Notes: a model not told the origin generated them from the sequence alone. A stretch of DNA of 64,000 nucleotides from Gammaproteobacteria bacterium UBA3067 (GCA_002366835.1 DFBZ01000147.1:17115-81114); one strand, 5' to 3'. Positions 53,369 to 62,330 are shown, counted from the first letter of the stretch. Numbers and translations: made by a program.

Positions 53369-54253
53369 TTAGCTTAATAACTGAGCCAGCGCCTCTCGTG
53401 TTGCGACAAGGGTTTCATCTGGGAACTCTTGCATAAAATTATGACTGCCATCCACCGGGATACTCTGTATATACGGATTTTTTTCGCTTGCATCCACACA
53501 GCTCTGACCAATGGGTGAAGCTGCTTCATTGCTATACAGAATAACGGTGGGGGTTTTTAGTTGATCTACCGAGTCCCAAATACTTAATAGAGGTTTAGAA
53601 AGAAGTTGCGCCTCAACCTCTACTGGGCAACGTAATGACACACGTCCATTTTCGTGGGTCTCCATGGCATGGTCGATAAAACTTTCCAAGGCATCCTGAC
53701 GCCAGGTTTTAAATGCCTGCTTGCTTTTAAGGTAGGCCATGGCCTCATCCCGGCTCGACCATTCAGTCACCTTTTTCAATACTCTGCTTACCATGGGGTT
53801 TTCTGGGTTTGCAAACAACTCAAATAACGACAAGGGAAAAATCATGGGGTCAAGAAGAACCAGACCCGAAAAGCGGGTGGGGTCCGCAGCAGCCATGATT
53901 AAACTCAGTGAGGCTCCATAGCTGTGCCCCATACCAATAAATGGCCCCTTTTCAGCGTGTAAATCAAAGGCATCCATCACGGAGGTGGCGTTTTTAACCG
54001 CACTTTGCCAGCCGGTAAATTCACTACCAGGGTCACTCTCACCATGGCCTTGCATATCTTGAATAAACAAACCGTAGTCACTGCTCAACTCTTTAAGCAA
54101 GGGCCAATAGGCACTGCCGCAAAATGCGGCGCCATGCATAAATTGGATAGTTGTTGTATCTGCACGACGCAGATCTTTACCGCGTAAATATAAATCTTCC
54201 TGCACGGGATGCGCCCAGGGAGTGGCCTTACTTAAAATTGAACAATCTTTCAT
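53369..54253 (-). CDS. Alpha/beta-hydrolase
   Basis: A 294-residue alpha/beta-hydrolase without a signal peptide. Oxyanion region HGAAFCGSAYWPLLKEL, nucleophile elbow GMGHSYGASLSLIMAA (Ser in GHSYG), LVLLDPMIFPLSLF, and acid and base in the C-terminal third (VILYSNEAASP, PVDGSHNFMQEFPDE with the catalytic His). The family includes esterases, lipases and haloalkane-type hydrolases; substrate unknown. It is on the same strand as the Kazal lipoprotein and the VOC gene with short gaps. Confidence 0.9.
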   Translation of the reverse strand: MKDCSILSKATPWAHPVQEDLYLRGKDLRRADTTTIQFMHGAAFCGSAYWPLLKELSSDYGLFIQDMQGHGESDPGSEFTGWQSAVKNATSVMDAFDLHAEKGPFIGMGHSYGASLSLIMAAADPTRFSGLVLLDPMIFPLSLFELFANPENPMVSRVLKKVTEWSSRDEAMAYLKSKQAFKTWRQDALESFIDHAMETHENGRVSLRCPVEVEAQLLSKPLLSIWDSVDQLKTPTVILYSNEAASPIGQSCVDASEKNPYIQSIPVDGSHNFMQEFPDETLVATREALAQLLS

Positions 54254-54332
54254 GCGGGTTCTCTTATTATTTATTTCAAAGTGGCCGCATCATAGCACAT
54301 GTCAATTTCGATCAAAAAACACCCTTGCAGCA

Positions 54333-54716
54333 TCAAATAGCAGACAAAGGCTTCAGGTCTGTCCATACCGCCAATTCATTGCCCGAAGGCTCAGTAAAGT
54401 GAAAACGACGGCCACCTGGAAAGCTAAAAATGGGCTTCACAATGATGCCACCGGCAGACCTTATATGCTCTTGGGTTTCTTCAAGATTTTCACTGTACAG
54501 CACAACAAGCGATGCGCCTTGAGCTGCGCTTGAACACTGGTCTGACTGAAAAAACCCGCCATTAATTCCTGCTCCAGAAAACGCCGTATATTCTGGGCCG
54601 TAATCTTGAAAAGACCAGCCAAAAGCGCCTAAAAAAAAGCGCTTGGTTATCTCCAGATCCCGAGCGGGAAATTCAACGTAATTAATCTTTTCATGATTAT
54701 TTCCATACTTTGACAT
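54333..54716 (-). CDS. VOC-family (glyoxalase/bleomycin-resistance-like) protein
   Basis: A 127-residue protein with the paired beta-alpha-beta modules of the vicinal-oxygen-chelate superfamily: INYVEFPARDLEITKRFFLG, FSGAGINGGFFQSDQC, LVVLYSENLEETQEHIRSAG and PGGRRFHFTEPSGNELAVWT. The final HFTEPSGNELAV is the most diagnostic part. Functions range from metal-dependent lyases to binding proteins; the role is unknown. Confidence 0.9.
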   Translation of the reverse strand: MSKYGNNHEKINYVEFPARDLEITKRFFLGAFGWSFQDYGPEYTAFSGAGINGGFFQSDQCSSAAQGASLVVLYSENLEETQEHIRSAGGIIVKPIFSFPGGRRFHFTEPSGNELAVWTDLKPLSAI

Positions 54717-54752
54717 GCCTGCTCCCTATATTAACAACCGCGTTTGGATTAA

Positions 54753-55565
54753 CTATTGCACCATCAGAACAGGGTATACCGCCGCCTTTTGGCCGTTCAC
54801 ATTGAGTGCTCTCATTTCAGGAACCAGCGCGCTCAGTGTTTCTGCCCTATTCCCTGATGAGGGATGGGTACTCAAAAATTCCGGCATCAATTTGCTACCC
54901 GCTTTTTGCATTTTAAGCCACAAGCTCACTGCAGCTTCAGGCCGATAGCCCGCCCGCGTCGCTATTTCGGTTCCAATGCGGTCTGACTCCGACTCAGAGG
55001 CCCGGCTGTTTGGTAACTCAAGCGCCAGCTTTGCTGCAAGCGCAGCTCCACTGAGTGCCAACTGGTTTTCTTCTGCCATCGCTGCCGCCGCAGTCAGGCC
55101 CATATTAATCGCCATGGCACGAGACATTCGCTCAGCAGTGTGGTTAGCAAGGGCGTGCGCAATCTCATGACCCATAATTTGCGCGACCTCATCATCGGTG
55201 AGTTTCAGCCCATCGATAATCCCAGTATAAATCGCCATGCGGCCACCAGCCATACACCAGGCGTTAACGGTTTTGGGGTCATCAATAATGGCCACACTCC
55301 ATTTCCAGTTTTTGGAATGCGGGTACATCAAGGTTGCCGAAGTAATCAGTCGCCCGGTGATGGTTTGCACCCTTTTTACCACACGCTGATCTTTTACCAA
55401 CTGGTTTTTCTGATCAAGGTCGTTCACCGTATTCAAATAGGCTTTTTCCGATTCCACAATGGCAGATTGCGGCGATATCAGCATCAGCTGTGACCGCCCT
55501 GTGGGGCTAGTGGTACACGCTGAAACGGTGATTGCCATAATAATTAAAAAGAAACGTTTGTTCAT
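54753..55565 (-). CDS. M48-family zinc metalloprotease lipoprotein
   Basis: About 270 residues from the ATG at 55565, which opens a lipoprotein signal (FFLIIMAITVSACTT, lipobox Val-Ser-Ala-Cys). The HEXXH zinc site is in QIMGHEIAHALANHTAERMS, and the third ligand Glu is in SRASESESDRIGTEIATRAG. It resembles LoiP/BepA-like envelope peptidases that clear misfolded outer-membrane proteins. The in-frame ATG at 55598 would put extra residues before the signal and is less likely. It lies between the VOC gene and the aminopeptidase gene on the same strand. Confidence 0.9.
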   Translation of the reverse strand: MNKRFFLIIMAITVSACTTSPTGRSQLMLISPQSAIVESEKAYLNTVNDLDQKNQLVKDQRVVKRVQTITGRLITSATLMYPHSKNWKWSVAIIDDPKTVNAWCMAGGRMAIYTGIIDGLKLTDDEVAQIMGHEIAHALANHTAERMSRAMAINMGLTAAAAMAEENQLALSGAALAAKLALELPNSRASESESDRIGTEIATRAGYRPEAAVSLWLKMQKAGSKLMPEFLSTHPSSGNRAETLSALVPEMRALNVNGQKAAVYPVLMVQ

Positions 55566-55620
55566 TTTTATACTTTTCTCACAGAAAATAATTGGCATAA
55601 ATAGTCGATATAAATAGGCG

Positions 55621-56901
55621 TTAATTCGAATAAAAAGATTTTAATATCTGATACAGATAATACCCATCTTTTGATCCCGCCAGCTCTCGAATCGAATGCA
55701 TTCCAAAAGTGGGCACGCCCACATCGATAGTTTTCACCCCCAGTTCAGAAGCGGTAATGGGGCCAATAGTACTCCCGCAACCCAAATCAGTTCTCACCAC
55801 AAAGGTCTGCAAGGGCACTGCTTCTTGTTCTGCAATATGACGAAATATGGCCACCGTCTCACTGTTGGAGGCATATCGCTGGTTAGCATTTATTTTCACC
55901 ACCGGCCCTTGATTTAAAACGGGGCCATGGTTGCCATCATGCTTATCAGCGAAATTGGGATGAACACCGTGGGCATTATCCGCCGATACGAACATGGAAG
56001 CCTGAATGCAACGCAGACGATCTTCAGGGTGAGGACAAAGACGTTCTAATACCGACATCAAAAAGGGCCCTTGCGCACCACAGGCCGAGGCACTGCCCAC
56101 CTCTTCATGGTCATTACACACCAGCAGTGCTGATTCGTCACCGTTCAGGTCAAGCATTGCTTGCAGGCCAACATAACAGCTCAGCAAATTATCAAGCCTT
56201 GCTGCAGCGATAAAGTCATCCTTCAAGCCAATTTGACGTGGTGCCTGTGTGTCATAAAAAAATAGCTCATGTGCTAAAACCACATCTACATCACTAACAC
56301 CCTGTTTCGCCATTTGCTCTTTTAATAAGGTGTTAAGATCGAACTGGTCTTCTTCTAACAGTGCAAGAACCGGTGGAATGTCTTTTTGCGGATTAACAGT
56401 GCGCTCTTTATTAGCGCTGCGATCAAGATGGATGGCTAAGCTCGGTATAACGGCAATGGGCTTCTCAAAGTTAAGCAGCGCGCTTTTCAGAACACCGGAT
56501 GCATCACGGTACGATACGCGACCAGCCAGAGAGAGGTCTCGGTCAAACCAAGGGTTTAACAAAGCGCCGCCATATACCTCTACACCCAGCTGCAAATAGC
56601 CTTTGGATTGAACCGTCGGCTCAGGCTTTACTTTTAAACAAGGGCTATCCGTATGCGCGCCCACCATATTGAAACCTGTCTCCGACAGCGCACCCTTGCC
56701 AAGCTTAAAAGCAATAATGGAACTATCATTCCTGCATACAAAATAGCGCCCCCCGCTTTTCAGAGACCACGAGGCCCCTTCATCCAGGCCCTCAAACCCT
56801 GCATTAGTAAGCGCTGCAGCCATACTTTGTGTCGCATGAAATGGCGTTGGCGACTGTTGGATAAAATCAATAGCGCCTTGATTAAAGCTGGATAAACTCA
56901 T
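55621..56901 (-). CDS. apeB: M18-family aspartyl aminopeptidase
   Basis: A 426-residue di-zinc aminopeptidase removing N-terminal acidic residues. Family sequences: FIQQSPTPFHATQSMAAALT, NMVGAHTDSPCLKVKPEP with the first metal His, VCNDHEEVGSASACGAQGPF with Asp and Glu ligands, VSADNAHGVHPNFADKHDGN and VVRTDLGCGSTIGPITASEL. GMHSIRELAGSKD with the final His ends the active site. Cytoplasmic, forming large assemblies in relatives. It is divergent from idi. Confidence 0.95.
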   Translation of the reverse strand: MSLSSFNQGAIDFIQQSPTPFHATQSMAAALTNAGFEGLDEGASWSLKSGGRYFVCRNDSSIIAFKLGKGALSETGFNMVGAHTDSPCLKVKPEPTVQSKGYLQLGVEVYGGALLNPWFDRDLSLAGRVSYRDASGVLKSALLNFEKPIAVIPSLAIHLDRSANKERTVNPQKDIPPVLALLEEDQFDLNTLLKEQMAKQGVSDVDVVLAHELFFYDTQAPRQIGLKDDFIAAARLDNLLSCYVGLQAMLDLNGDESALLVCNDHEEVGSASACGAQGPFLMSVLERLCPHPEDRLRCIQASMFVSADNAHGVHPNFADKHDGNHGPVLNQGPVVKINANQRYASNSETVAIFRHIAEQEAVPLQTFVVRTDLGCGSTIGPITASELGVKTIDVGVPTFGMHSIRELAGSKDGYYLYQILKSFYSN

Positions 56902-56982
56902 CTCTTCTACCTCTTATTCAGACCTTTTCAGGGGAGTAATTTTCTCTCAGGCTGTATTAAAAAAGCCCTTACAAAAAACGTA

Positions 56983-57011
56983 TTTATGCGACAGAACTTC
57001 TGACATATAAT
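56983..57011 (+). promoter_or_regulatory. Putative idi promoter
   Basis: TATAAT at 57006-57011 with TTTATG 17 bp upstream, 45 bp before the idi start. The -35 match is weak. Confidence 0.38.
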
Positions 57012-57056
57012 GTGGGGGATACCGTATAAAAACCAGCCTCTAAGCCGTAAACCACG

Positions 57057-57629
57057 ATGAAACCGATCCCCTCCACTGCAAACCAACTTATTCTAGTCGA
57101 TTCCAACAATGCTTGTATCGGCTATAGCGAAAAACTCACCTGCCATCAAAACGAAGGAATGCTACACCGCGCCTTTTCGGTATTGCTATTCAATAGCCAA
57201 GGAGAACTACTGCTTCAAAAACGCAGCCAACACAAAATGCTATGGCCCGGCTATTGGTCAAATAGCTGCTGCAGCCATCCCTACCGAGATGAACATATTC
57301 TGGCGGCAGCGCAACGTAGAACAACTGAAGAATTGGGTCTGAAATGCCCCCTTTATCCCATTTATGAGTTTGAATATTTCGCCAGGTATAAAGATGTGGG
57401 CGCAGAGCATGAGTTTTGCTCTGTGTTTGTAGGGGTCACTGACGAAGAAGCAACAGCCTGCCCCTTAGAAATATCTGAGCTTTGCACTTTGGGGGCAGAA
57501 GAAATAGACCACAAAATAAAAGATGAGCCTGAGCTGTTCACACCCTGGTTTAAAATGGAATGGCAGACCCTGCGCGAGCAACACTGGGGTCAGATTGAGA
57601 CACTCATATCCACACGTATCGCCTGCTAG
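57057..57629 (+). CDS. idi: Isopentenyl-diphosphate delta-isomerase, type I
   Basis: Nudix-fold, Mg/Zn-dependent enzyme interconverting isopentenyl and dimethylallyl diphosphate. It is 190 residues. Visible: HRAFSVLLFNSQGELLLQKR, WPGYWSNSCCSHPYRDE containing the catalytic Cys in the CCSHP motif, AAQRRTTEELGL (Nudix helix) and FEYFARYKDVGAEHEFCSVF with the catalytic Glu. Type I Idi is optional in bacteria using the MEP pathway. Confidence 0.96.
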   Translation: MKPIPSTANQLILVDSNNACIGYSEKLTCHQNEGMLHRAFSVLLFNSQGELLLQKRSQHKMLWPGYWSNSCCSHPYRDEHILAAAQRRTTEELGLKCPLYPIYEFEYFARYKDVGAEHEFCSVFVGVTDEEATACPLEISELCTLGAEEIDHKIKDEPELFTPWFKMEWQTLREQHWGQIETLISTRIAC

Positions 57630-57647
57630 TCTACTGTAGCTCATTCA

Positions 57648-58295
57648 CTAAAAAACCAAGGGAGCTTGCTCACACGTCCACCTAGGGTATTTTTTCATTA
57701 CCTCATTAAACAAAGGCAAATCCAGCAACTGCTGCAACCAGTCCTGTAATTTTTTATATTCTGATTGATCAAACCAAGGCTTATCAACATGGGCAAACTG
57801 GCGAATAAAGGGGAAAATCGCCATATCTGCCAGAGAAATTTTATCCCCCACTAGATAAGTGCTTTTATCCAGCTTTTCTTCTAATTGAAGCAGAAAGCCC
57901 TCCCCCTGCTGGCGATAAAATTCTATAGAACACTCGGGAAAACGATCGGCATATTTATATTTATCTAACCACGCTTTAAATTCCGTATCGTTAAAATTGA
58001 TTAGACGAAACGTCTCTTCTTCATCGTGTTCATTAGAGGGCAACCAGCTTTGTGGATCATGCTGTTTAAGCGCCCACAGCATAATATCTAGACTTTCATC
58101 CACTACAGAACCATCGGGCAACTGCAAAACAGGCACCGTGCCTTTCGGTGAGCACAACAGCATTTCACTTGGCTTATCGGCAAGCACTACTTCCCTCAGC
58201 GCTACTTGAATGGTGCTGGCTTTCACCGCAAGCCGTGCACGCATGGCATAAGGGCAACGGCGAAAAGAAAATAAAATGGGTAATTGGCACATATT
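57648..58295 (-). CDS. Glutathione S-transferase family protein
   Basis: About 215 residues from the internal ATG at 58295, which gives the expected thioredoxin-fold start MCQLPILFSFRRCPYAMRAR. The CPYAMR redox motif, the SPKGTVPVLQLPDG strand with cis-Pro and the DESLDIMLWAL helix follow; the all-helical C-terminal domain ends LLDLPLFNEVMKKYPR. The Cys-containing motif suggests an omega- or beta-like class with reductase activity; substrate unknown. It is convergent with idi. Confidence 0.9.
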   Translation of the reverse strand, partial: NMCQLPILFSFRRCPYAMRARLAVKASTIQVALREVVLADKPSEMLLCSPKGTVPVLQLPDGSVVDESLDIMLWALKQHDPQSWLPSNEHDEEETFRLINFNDTEFKAWLDKYKYADRFPECSIEFYRQQGEGFLLQLEEKLDKSTYLVGDKISLADMAIFPFIRQFAHVDKPWFDQSEYKKLQDWLQQLLDLPLFNEVMKKYPRWTCEQAPLVF

Positions 58296-58343
58296 CATTA
58301 AAAAATTTCTGATTAAAATAGGTAGCATAACGAATATTATCGT

Positions 58344-58940
58344 TTATAGCTTGCTCAAGTAATTCCGCTCAAACACCTCTGCGCCCATGAAACTAATCTG
58401 TTTATCTATCATAAAATCCATAGTGTGCAGCAAGGGCAAATACTTTTTTTCATCTTGCTCTAAAAACGTCAAACAATGCACAATGGCTTCGACAGTAGAT
58501 AACGACGCCTCAAACTTAGACTTCCGAATACGATAATGCGAAGCCTGATCAAGTTGCAACCCCACCCTGGGCAAAGCGTGTAACTCTGACGACTCCATCA
58601 ACATACGGTGGCTCTTCCGCCAACTCGCATCCATAAAAACCAGTGTCTGAGGAACCCCTCTATCCAAGGCATCCAGCGTATCGGCGCCTTCCCCGGGGTA
58701 AACCAACACTGCCTGTGAAGCATCCATTGCCATCGACTGCAAGGTAAAGGACTCACCAACCTGTAGCTGGCAATGGCTTAAACTCAACGCCGCGATGGCT
58801 GCCGTTCCAATAGGGTGCTTCGTCTCTCGCGGGTGCTGCAGAATATGTACCGGCCAATGATTATCAACCAATTGAAGTGTGTGGCAGTAACACACGGATG
58901 AAGGGCGCTTACAGCGTAAACAAGTGGATCGTTTTTTCAC
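58344..58940 (-). CDS. DTW-domain tRNA-uridine aminocarboxypropyltransferase
   Basis: A 198-residue protein of the DTW/TapT family, which adds an aminocarboxypropyl group from SAM to a tRNA uridine (acp3U). The N-terminal zinc knuckle CLRCKRPSSVCYC is clear, then HPRETKHPIGTAAIA, VLVYPGEG and FMDASWRKSHRML, where the DTW motif is DASW. The tail is QISFMGAEVFERNY. It is on the same strand as the GST gene, 16 bp upstream of the GST reading frame; the two may be co-transcribed. Confidence 0.9.
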   Translation of the reverse strand: MKKRSTCLRCKRPSSVCYCHTLQLVDNHWPVHILQHPRETKHPIGTAAIAALSLSHCQLQVGESFTLQSMAMDASQAVLVYPGEGADTLDALDRGVPQTLVFMDASWRKSHRMLMESSELHALPRVGLQLDQASHYRIRKSKFEASLSTVEAIVHCLTFLEQDEKKYLPLLHTMDFMIDKQISFMGAEVFERNYLSKL

Positions 58941-58987
58941 AGAAACCGTAGCCTCAGATTAGACTATACAAGGCCGCACCCTAACAC

Positions 58988-59158
58988 CTATTCATCTTTT
59001 TTATTAATCGTCACTTCAAGATGCTTGGCCCCATCGGCAAACCACTTCTGCACATAGAGCGTCCCGACGACTGGCGCTTTCCCCGGCTCTGGCACCTCTT
59101 GATAACGCACGCTGTTTTTGGTTTCTTTTTCATACTCAAATATTAACGTCGTAGACAT
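58988..59158 (-). CDS. Small conserved hypothetical protein
   Basis: About 56 residues from the ATG at 59158: MSTTLIFEYEKETKNSVRYQ, then EVPEPGKAPVVGTLYVQKWF and a short strand HLEVTINKK. No transmembrane or signal segment. It resembles small conserved cytosolic proteins of unknown function found in many gammaproteobacteria, but the family name is not certain. Confidence 0.6.
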   Translation of the reverse strand: MSTTLIFEYEKETKNSVRYQEVPEPGKAPVVGTLYVQKWFADGAKHLEVTINKKDE

Positions 59159-59286
59159 ACTTCCCTCAAACAAAGCCACTAAATCATATTAACGAAAGGA
59201 CCACACTCTGGCGAACGAAGTCATTTAGCATATCCTTACATTTACCCCGAAGCTGACAGAAAAAAGAACCGCTGACGCACTGAATT

Positions 59287-59532
59287 CTATTTATACTCAC
59301 CCCAAGGGGAGTTCTTATCAAAGTTGGATATATACAAACTCTCAACTTTCGTTCTCGCCCACTGGGTCTTACGTAAGAACTTAAGTGATGACTTAATAGA
59401 AGGGTCATTCTTAAAGCAATTTATATCGATTTTTTGTGCCAGGTAATCCCAGCCATAGCGTTCGACTAGCCTGGTTACAACCATCTCAAGCGTAATACCA
59501 TGCAATGGATCATTCGGTTGCTCATTACTCAT
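59287..59532 (-). CDS. VF530-family DNA-binding protein
   Basis: An 81-residue protein of the VF530 family: NDPLHGITLEMVVTRLVERY, GWDYLAQKIDINCFKNDPSI, KSSLKFLRKTQWARTKVESL. The family has a small helical fold described as DNA-binding; the biological role is not known. A single gene with its own short upstream region. Confidence 0.9.
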   Translation of the reverse strand: MSNEQPNDPLHGITLEMVVTRLVERYGWDYLAQKIDINCFKNDPSIKSSLKFLRKTQWARTKVESLYISNFDKNSPWGEYK

Positions 59533-59608
59533 ATTTCAAATACACCATCATTACTCTCAGTACGTAAGGGAGATAAGGCTTTTCTAAACGGGACAAAATT
59601 CGAATTTA

Positions 59609-59935
59609 ACTGAATTGAACAGGTTCAGCGGTCTTATTAAAAGCCATAAACCCTGATAAGTCACCACCATATTGTACGGTTTCCATCATCACTTTCAGCG
59701 CACGCTTGACCTCTGCGAAATCCGGAGCAACACCATTTATACCGGAAAGACCCGCGACTAATACAATTTACCAATCTTGCTCCGTCTTCTCTGATTCCTC
59801 TACCAAGCCAGAGAAGTTATCCAGCTCTTCCAAGGCTTTATCTTACACACATAACAGCTTGTAAAGCACCACTTTCACCGGCCTCAAAATCACTTTTTCC
59901 CCTTCTTCATAATCTTTAGGTCAAGAAGCTTTTAA
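59609..59935 (-). pseudogene. Degraded unrecognised ORF with in-frame stops
   Basis: One minus-strand frame reads sensibly across about 325 bp apart from stop codons near 59925, 59843 and 59771: PKDYEEGEKVILRPVKVVLY, then DKALEELDNFSGLVEESEKT, then GLSGINGVAPDFAEVKRALK and VMMETVQYGGDLSGFMAFNK. The amino-acid pattern is convincing but the family is not recognised. It looks like a gene inactivated by point mutations. Confidence 0.5.
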
Positions 59936-60105
59936 AAAAACAAATAACTTGCAGATCAACTTGTTGCTGAGCTACTTTTAGAAGAGATTTATAGTCAGTG
60001 ATACTAATATTTTATTCCTTCTGTATTTATTGGCGCTTTGATAAGGAGCTAACGTGGAATATGGAATAGCCTCAGAGACTATCGGGATCGAATTTGAGCA
60101 ACTTT

Positions 60106-60390
60106 TTAGCTTAGCCTGCCTGAGGAGCTATTGTAACCGTCTTCCATAATCAATTTTTTGGCCTTTTCAATATCAAGCTCTTCTATCGGCAAGCTTAAAT
60201 AATAGGGCAAAGACACAGCGCTCTCACTCAGCTGGACAAGCTTACCCTCTTCTAATCGCTCAATACCTGAGTGCAACATCTTCTCCAAATTAACCGGAGC
60301 TTGGTGATATTGCTTGCTCATAAAGTCGATCATTTGCTGAATTGTATGCTGGCCATCAGCGAGCGCGACCACAATACCTTGTTCTGGTCA
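60106..60390 (-). pseudogene. PqqD-like winged-helix fragment
   Basis: About 95 residues in frame: PEQGIVVALADGQHTIQQMI, DFMSKQYHQAPVNLEKMLHS and GIERLEEGKLVQLSES, with the order of a PqqD-type winged helix as fused in peptide-modification enzymes. A TGA lies immediately upstream (60388-60390), and the likely preceding residues (KTKVHLSDQ) are in another frame. The rest of the gene is absent, replaced by an IS5-type fragment, so it is a relic. Confidence 0.5.
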
Positions 60391-60432
60391 GAGAGATGTA
60401 CTTTTGTTTTAGAGGTTTTCTACAGACTCGTT

Positions 60433-60528
60433 ATCGAAGGGTTTACAGCCCGCATTATTTTTTCGTTCCGTTTTACGGATTTTGTTCAATGTGTTTCGAA
60501 AAACCTCCCAGTCAACCAGCTTATTTAA
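60433..60528 (-). mobile_element. IS5-family transposase N-terminal fragment
   Basis: 32 codons on the minus strand: LNKLVDWEVFRNTLNKIR then KTERKNNAGCKPFD, the usual start of IS5-group transposases (VDWE.FR...L.....ERKNNAG.KP.D). The sequence stops matching after PFD, and a TAA precedes it, so only this short piece remains. Confidence 0.6.
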
Positions 60529-60537
60529 ATTTTAAAA

Positions 60538-60979
60538 ATGTCGTACAAGCGAAATCTATTTGGCAAAGCAGCCCCAGCTCTATCTATTTTATTCGTTGCT
60601 TTATTTGCACTTTGTGATTTCGCGACAGCAGAAAACGATGACAACCTCGGCACAGTGGTTAATTGTTGATGGACGCAGATGCCGGAGACTGTTTTCGGTC
60701 GCGCTAGGGCTATCCTACTCCATTACGTATGATTTCACGCTGTCGATGCAGTATCAACACTCTATAACGGATAGCTCGACCTTCACATAGGAGTATGCAA
60801 CTGAAAAAGAAGGGACTATAGAAGAAAAACTTAAAAGCATCCCGCTTGATTCAGGAGTTGCAAAGGTAACTGCGGGATAGAAAGGTGAAAATGACAAATA
60901 CATGAATGTACATTTAGCAATGCCAACGACTCCAGGCCAACCTGACATAATTATAGGTATAAGCTTTCCACTTGAATAA
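60538..60979 (+). pseudogene. Decayed secreted/outer-membrane barrel gene
   Basis: The ATG at 60538 opens a signal peptide (KAAPALSILFVALFALCDFA, then TAENDDN) but meets a stop soon after. In another frame, strands of a barrel are visible: SVALGLSYSITYDFTLSMQY, QHSITDSSTF, then after stops PLDSGVAKVTAG and MPTTPGQPDIIIGISFPLE. The PD-IIIGISFP ending is typical of small transporter-like barrels. At least two in-frame stops and one frameshift make it non-functional. Confidence 0.55.
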
Positions 60980-61063
60980 AATCGATATTACTTCTATCGC
61001 CACCTACCTGAACACCGTAAATAGGGCTTGCTACTACAAGGTATAATCAAAAGCAAAAAAATC

Positions 61064-61310
61064 CTGCGCGATATATGGATATCAGAATTAAAATAAAATG
61101 CGGATAATTACTTTGATTTATATTTCAGAAATCATGAGGCAGAGCATCCAAAGGCAATGGCATGTCTAGAAAAAGACCGAGATAAAATATTAGCACTTTA
61201 TAATTTTCCGGCTAAGCGCTAGAGGCATATCCGAACGAGAAACCCTATCGTATTTAGCCTATATTTTGGGCAGTAGAGGTGAGAGCAACAAGAATAGAAA
61301 GCGGTGGCAG
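61064..61310 (+). mobile_element. IS256-family transposase relic, copy A
   Basis: One plus-strand frame gives LRDIWISELK, then NYFDLYFRNHEAEHPKAMAC, LEKDRDKILALYNFPAKR and RHIRTRNPI, the C-terminal region of IS256/Mutator transposases (YPKA..CL.KDR..LL.FYDFPAEHW.HIRT.NPIESTFATV). In-frame stops interrupt it. Downstream in another frame are short remains (VRATRIESGGSR). There is no DDE domain and no inverted repeats. Confidence 0.68.
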
Positions 61311-61431
61311 CCGTATTCCCATGGACGAGCTTCCCGTAGAGGCGGTAAACGACAACAACAAAGTGTAGAGAGCGATCTAAGTTTCCATTTTAGACATCTA
61401 TCTATCCACTTAATTACACACTTTAAATAAA

Positions 61432-61465
61432 TTGGGCAGAAGAGGATCATGGATCTCCTGCCCAA
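61432..61465 (-). terminator. Terminator of small secreted protein 1
   Basis: TTGGGCAG and CTGCCCAA close a hairpin with additional pairing inside (GATC/GATC), 11 bp after the gene's stop; on the minus strand an AATTTATTT tail follows. The same structure follows the paralogue at 62850. Confidence 0.68.
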
Positions 61466-61475
61466 GTTTTAACTC

Positions 61476-61895
61476 TTAAGTGTTCCCGGGGCGAAAGGCA
61501 TCTATCAAGTTTAGCCTAGTACGAAAATCTTCTTCGATACTTAAGGCTTCGCCAAGAATCTCACCGACAATAACTTCTTTTACTACATAGGCAGCAACTA
61601 ATCCTGATGGACCTTCTACGATTTCATGTACTACATAGGCAGCACCTAAGCTTGCAACACCTAAGCGTGCAGCACCTTCTACGACCTCATGTGCTACATA
61701 GACAGCGCTTAAGCCTGCGCCTATTCGCGCTGCTTTCCGCACAGTTTCATCAGTCAGTGAAAAACGCAAAGAAAGTGAAAGCTGGCCATCGACTTCAGAG
61801 AGCGCTTGGTCGCTAACAGGCTCAATTTGTGCTTGAACGCTCATCGCTGAAAATGCGAGTAAAGCGGCACTAGCAACAGTGGCCATTTTTTTCAT
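61476..61895 (-). CDS. Small secreted repeat protein, paralogue 1
   Basis: 139 residues, AGGAGAA at the start. A clear Sec signal (VASAALLAFSAMSVQA) precedes a short conserved motif IEPVSDQALSEVDGQ (residues 24-38), seen at the N-terminus of many small exported gammaproteobacterial proteins. The core has three imperfect repeats around AVYVAHEVVEG, AAYVVHEIVEG and AAYVVKEVIVG (Tyr66, Tyr87, Tyr103), a glycine/alanine-rich amphipathic pattern. The tail GEILGEALSIEEDFR and LNLIDAFRPGNT is almost identical to the paralogue at 62894. Function unknown; a membrane-active or assembly-forming peptide is possible but unproven. No cysteines. Confidence 0.75.
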   Translation of the reverse strand: MKKMATVASAALLAFSAMSVQAQIEPVSDQALSEVDGQLSLSLRFSLTDETVRKAARIGAGLSAVYVAHEVVEGAARLGVASLGAAYVVHEIVEGPSGLVAAYVVKEVIVGEILGEALSIEEDFRTRLNLIDAFRPGNT

Positions 61896-61950
61896 ATTAT
61901 TTCTCCTGACAAAATAAAAATATAATTGTTTACCACTTCAGAAGGAAATT

Positions 61951-61983
61951 ATTCTAATTTATAAATATGGTGCTGTATACAAC
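61951..61983 (-). promoter_or_regulatory. Conserved upstream block of small secreted protein 1
   Basis: The block containing ATTCTAATT and GTGCTGTATACAAC recurs, slightly changed, upstream of the paralogue at 63336. On the minus strand it reads TTGTAT then ATTAGAAT, compatible with a promoter, though the spacing is about 20 bp. Confidence 0.4.
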
Positions 61984-62188
61984 AATTATTTGTTAACAGC
62001 AGTTGCCTCCAGTGTGAGAAAAAATACTAAAGTTAGACTAGCGATCGCGCCTGTACCCATCAGCACGATTCAAAAAAATATCAGCACACCCAGCTTGTTA
62101 AGCCTGATTATCGTGCAAAATCATCAATGTGCATTGTGTTCTGGTCAACAAAACCAAACACCAAGTTCCGCCCAAATCACAGACCGGA

Positions 62189-62330
62189 AAGGCCATCTAT
62201 TGCAGCATGGTTGAAACAGCAAAGCTAATAAGCTTGAACCGTTTGATTATATTGACCCTCTCCTAACAGTAATTCTACGCCGTCAGGCTGAAGATAATTT
62301 ACCCAGCTTAATGCCTAGGGCTTTATCCCG
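62189..62330 (+). mobile_element. IS66-family transposase C-terminal relic
   Basis: One frame reads KAIYCSMVETAKLISL and, after a frameshift, NSKANKLEPFDYIDPLL and later LPSLMP. This matches the end of IS66 transposases (AIY.LIETAKLNGLDP.AYLR...ELLPW). Only about 140 bp remains. Confidence 0.5.
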
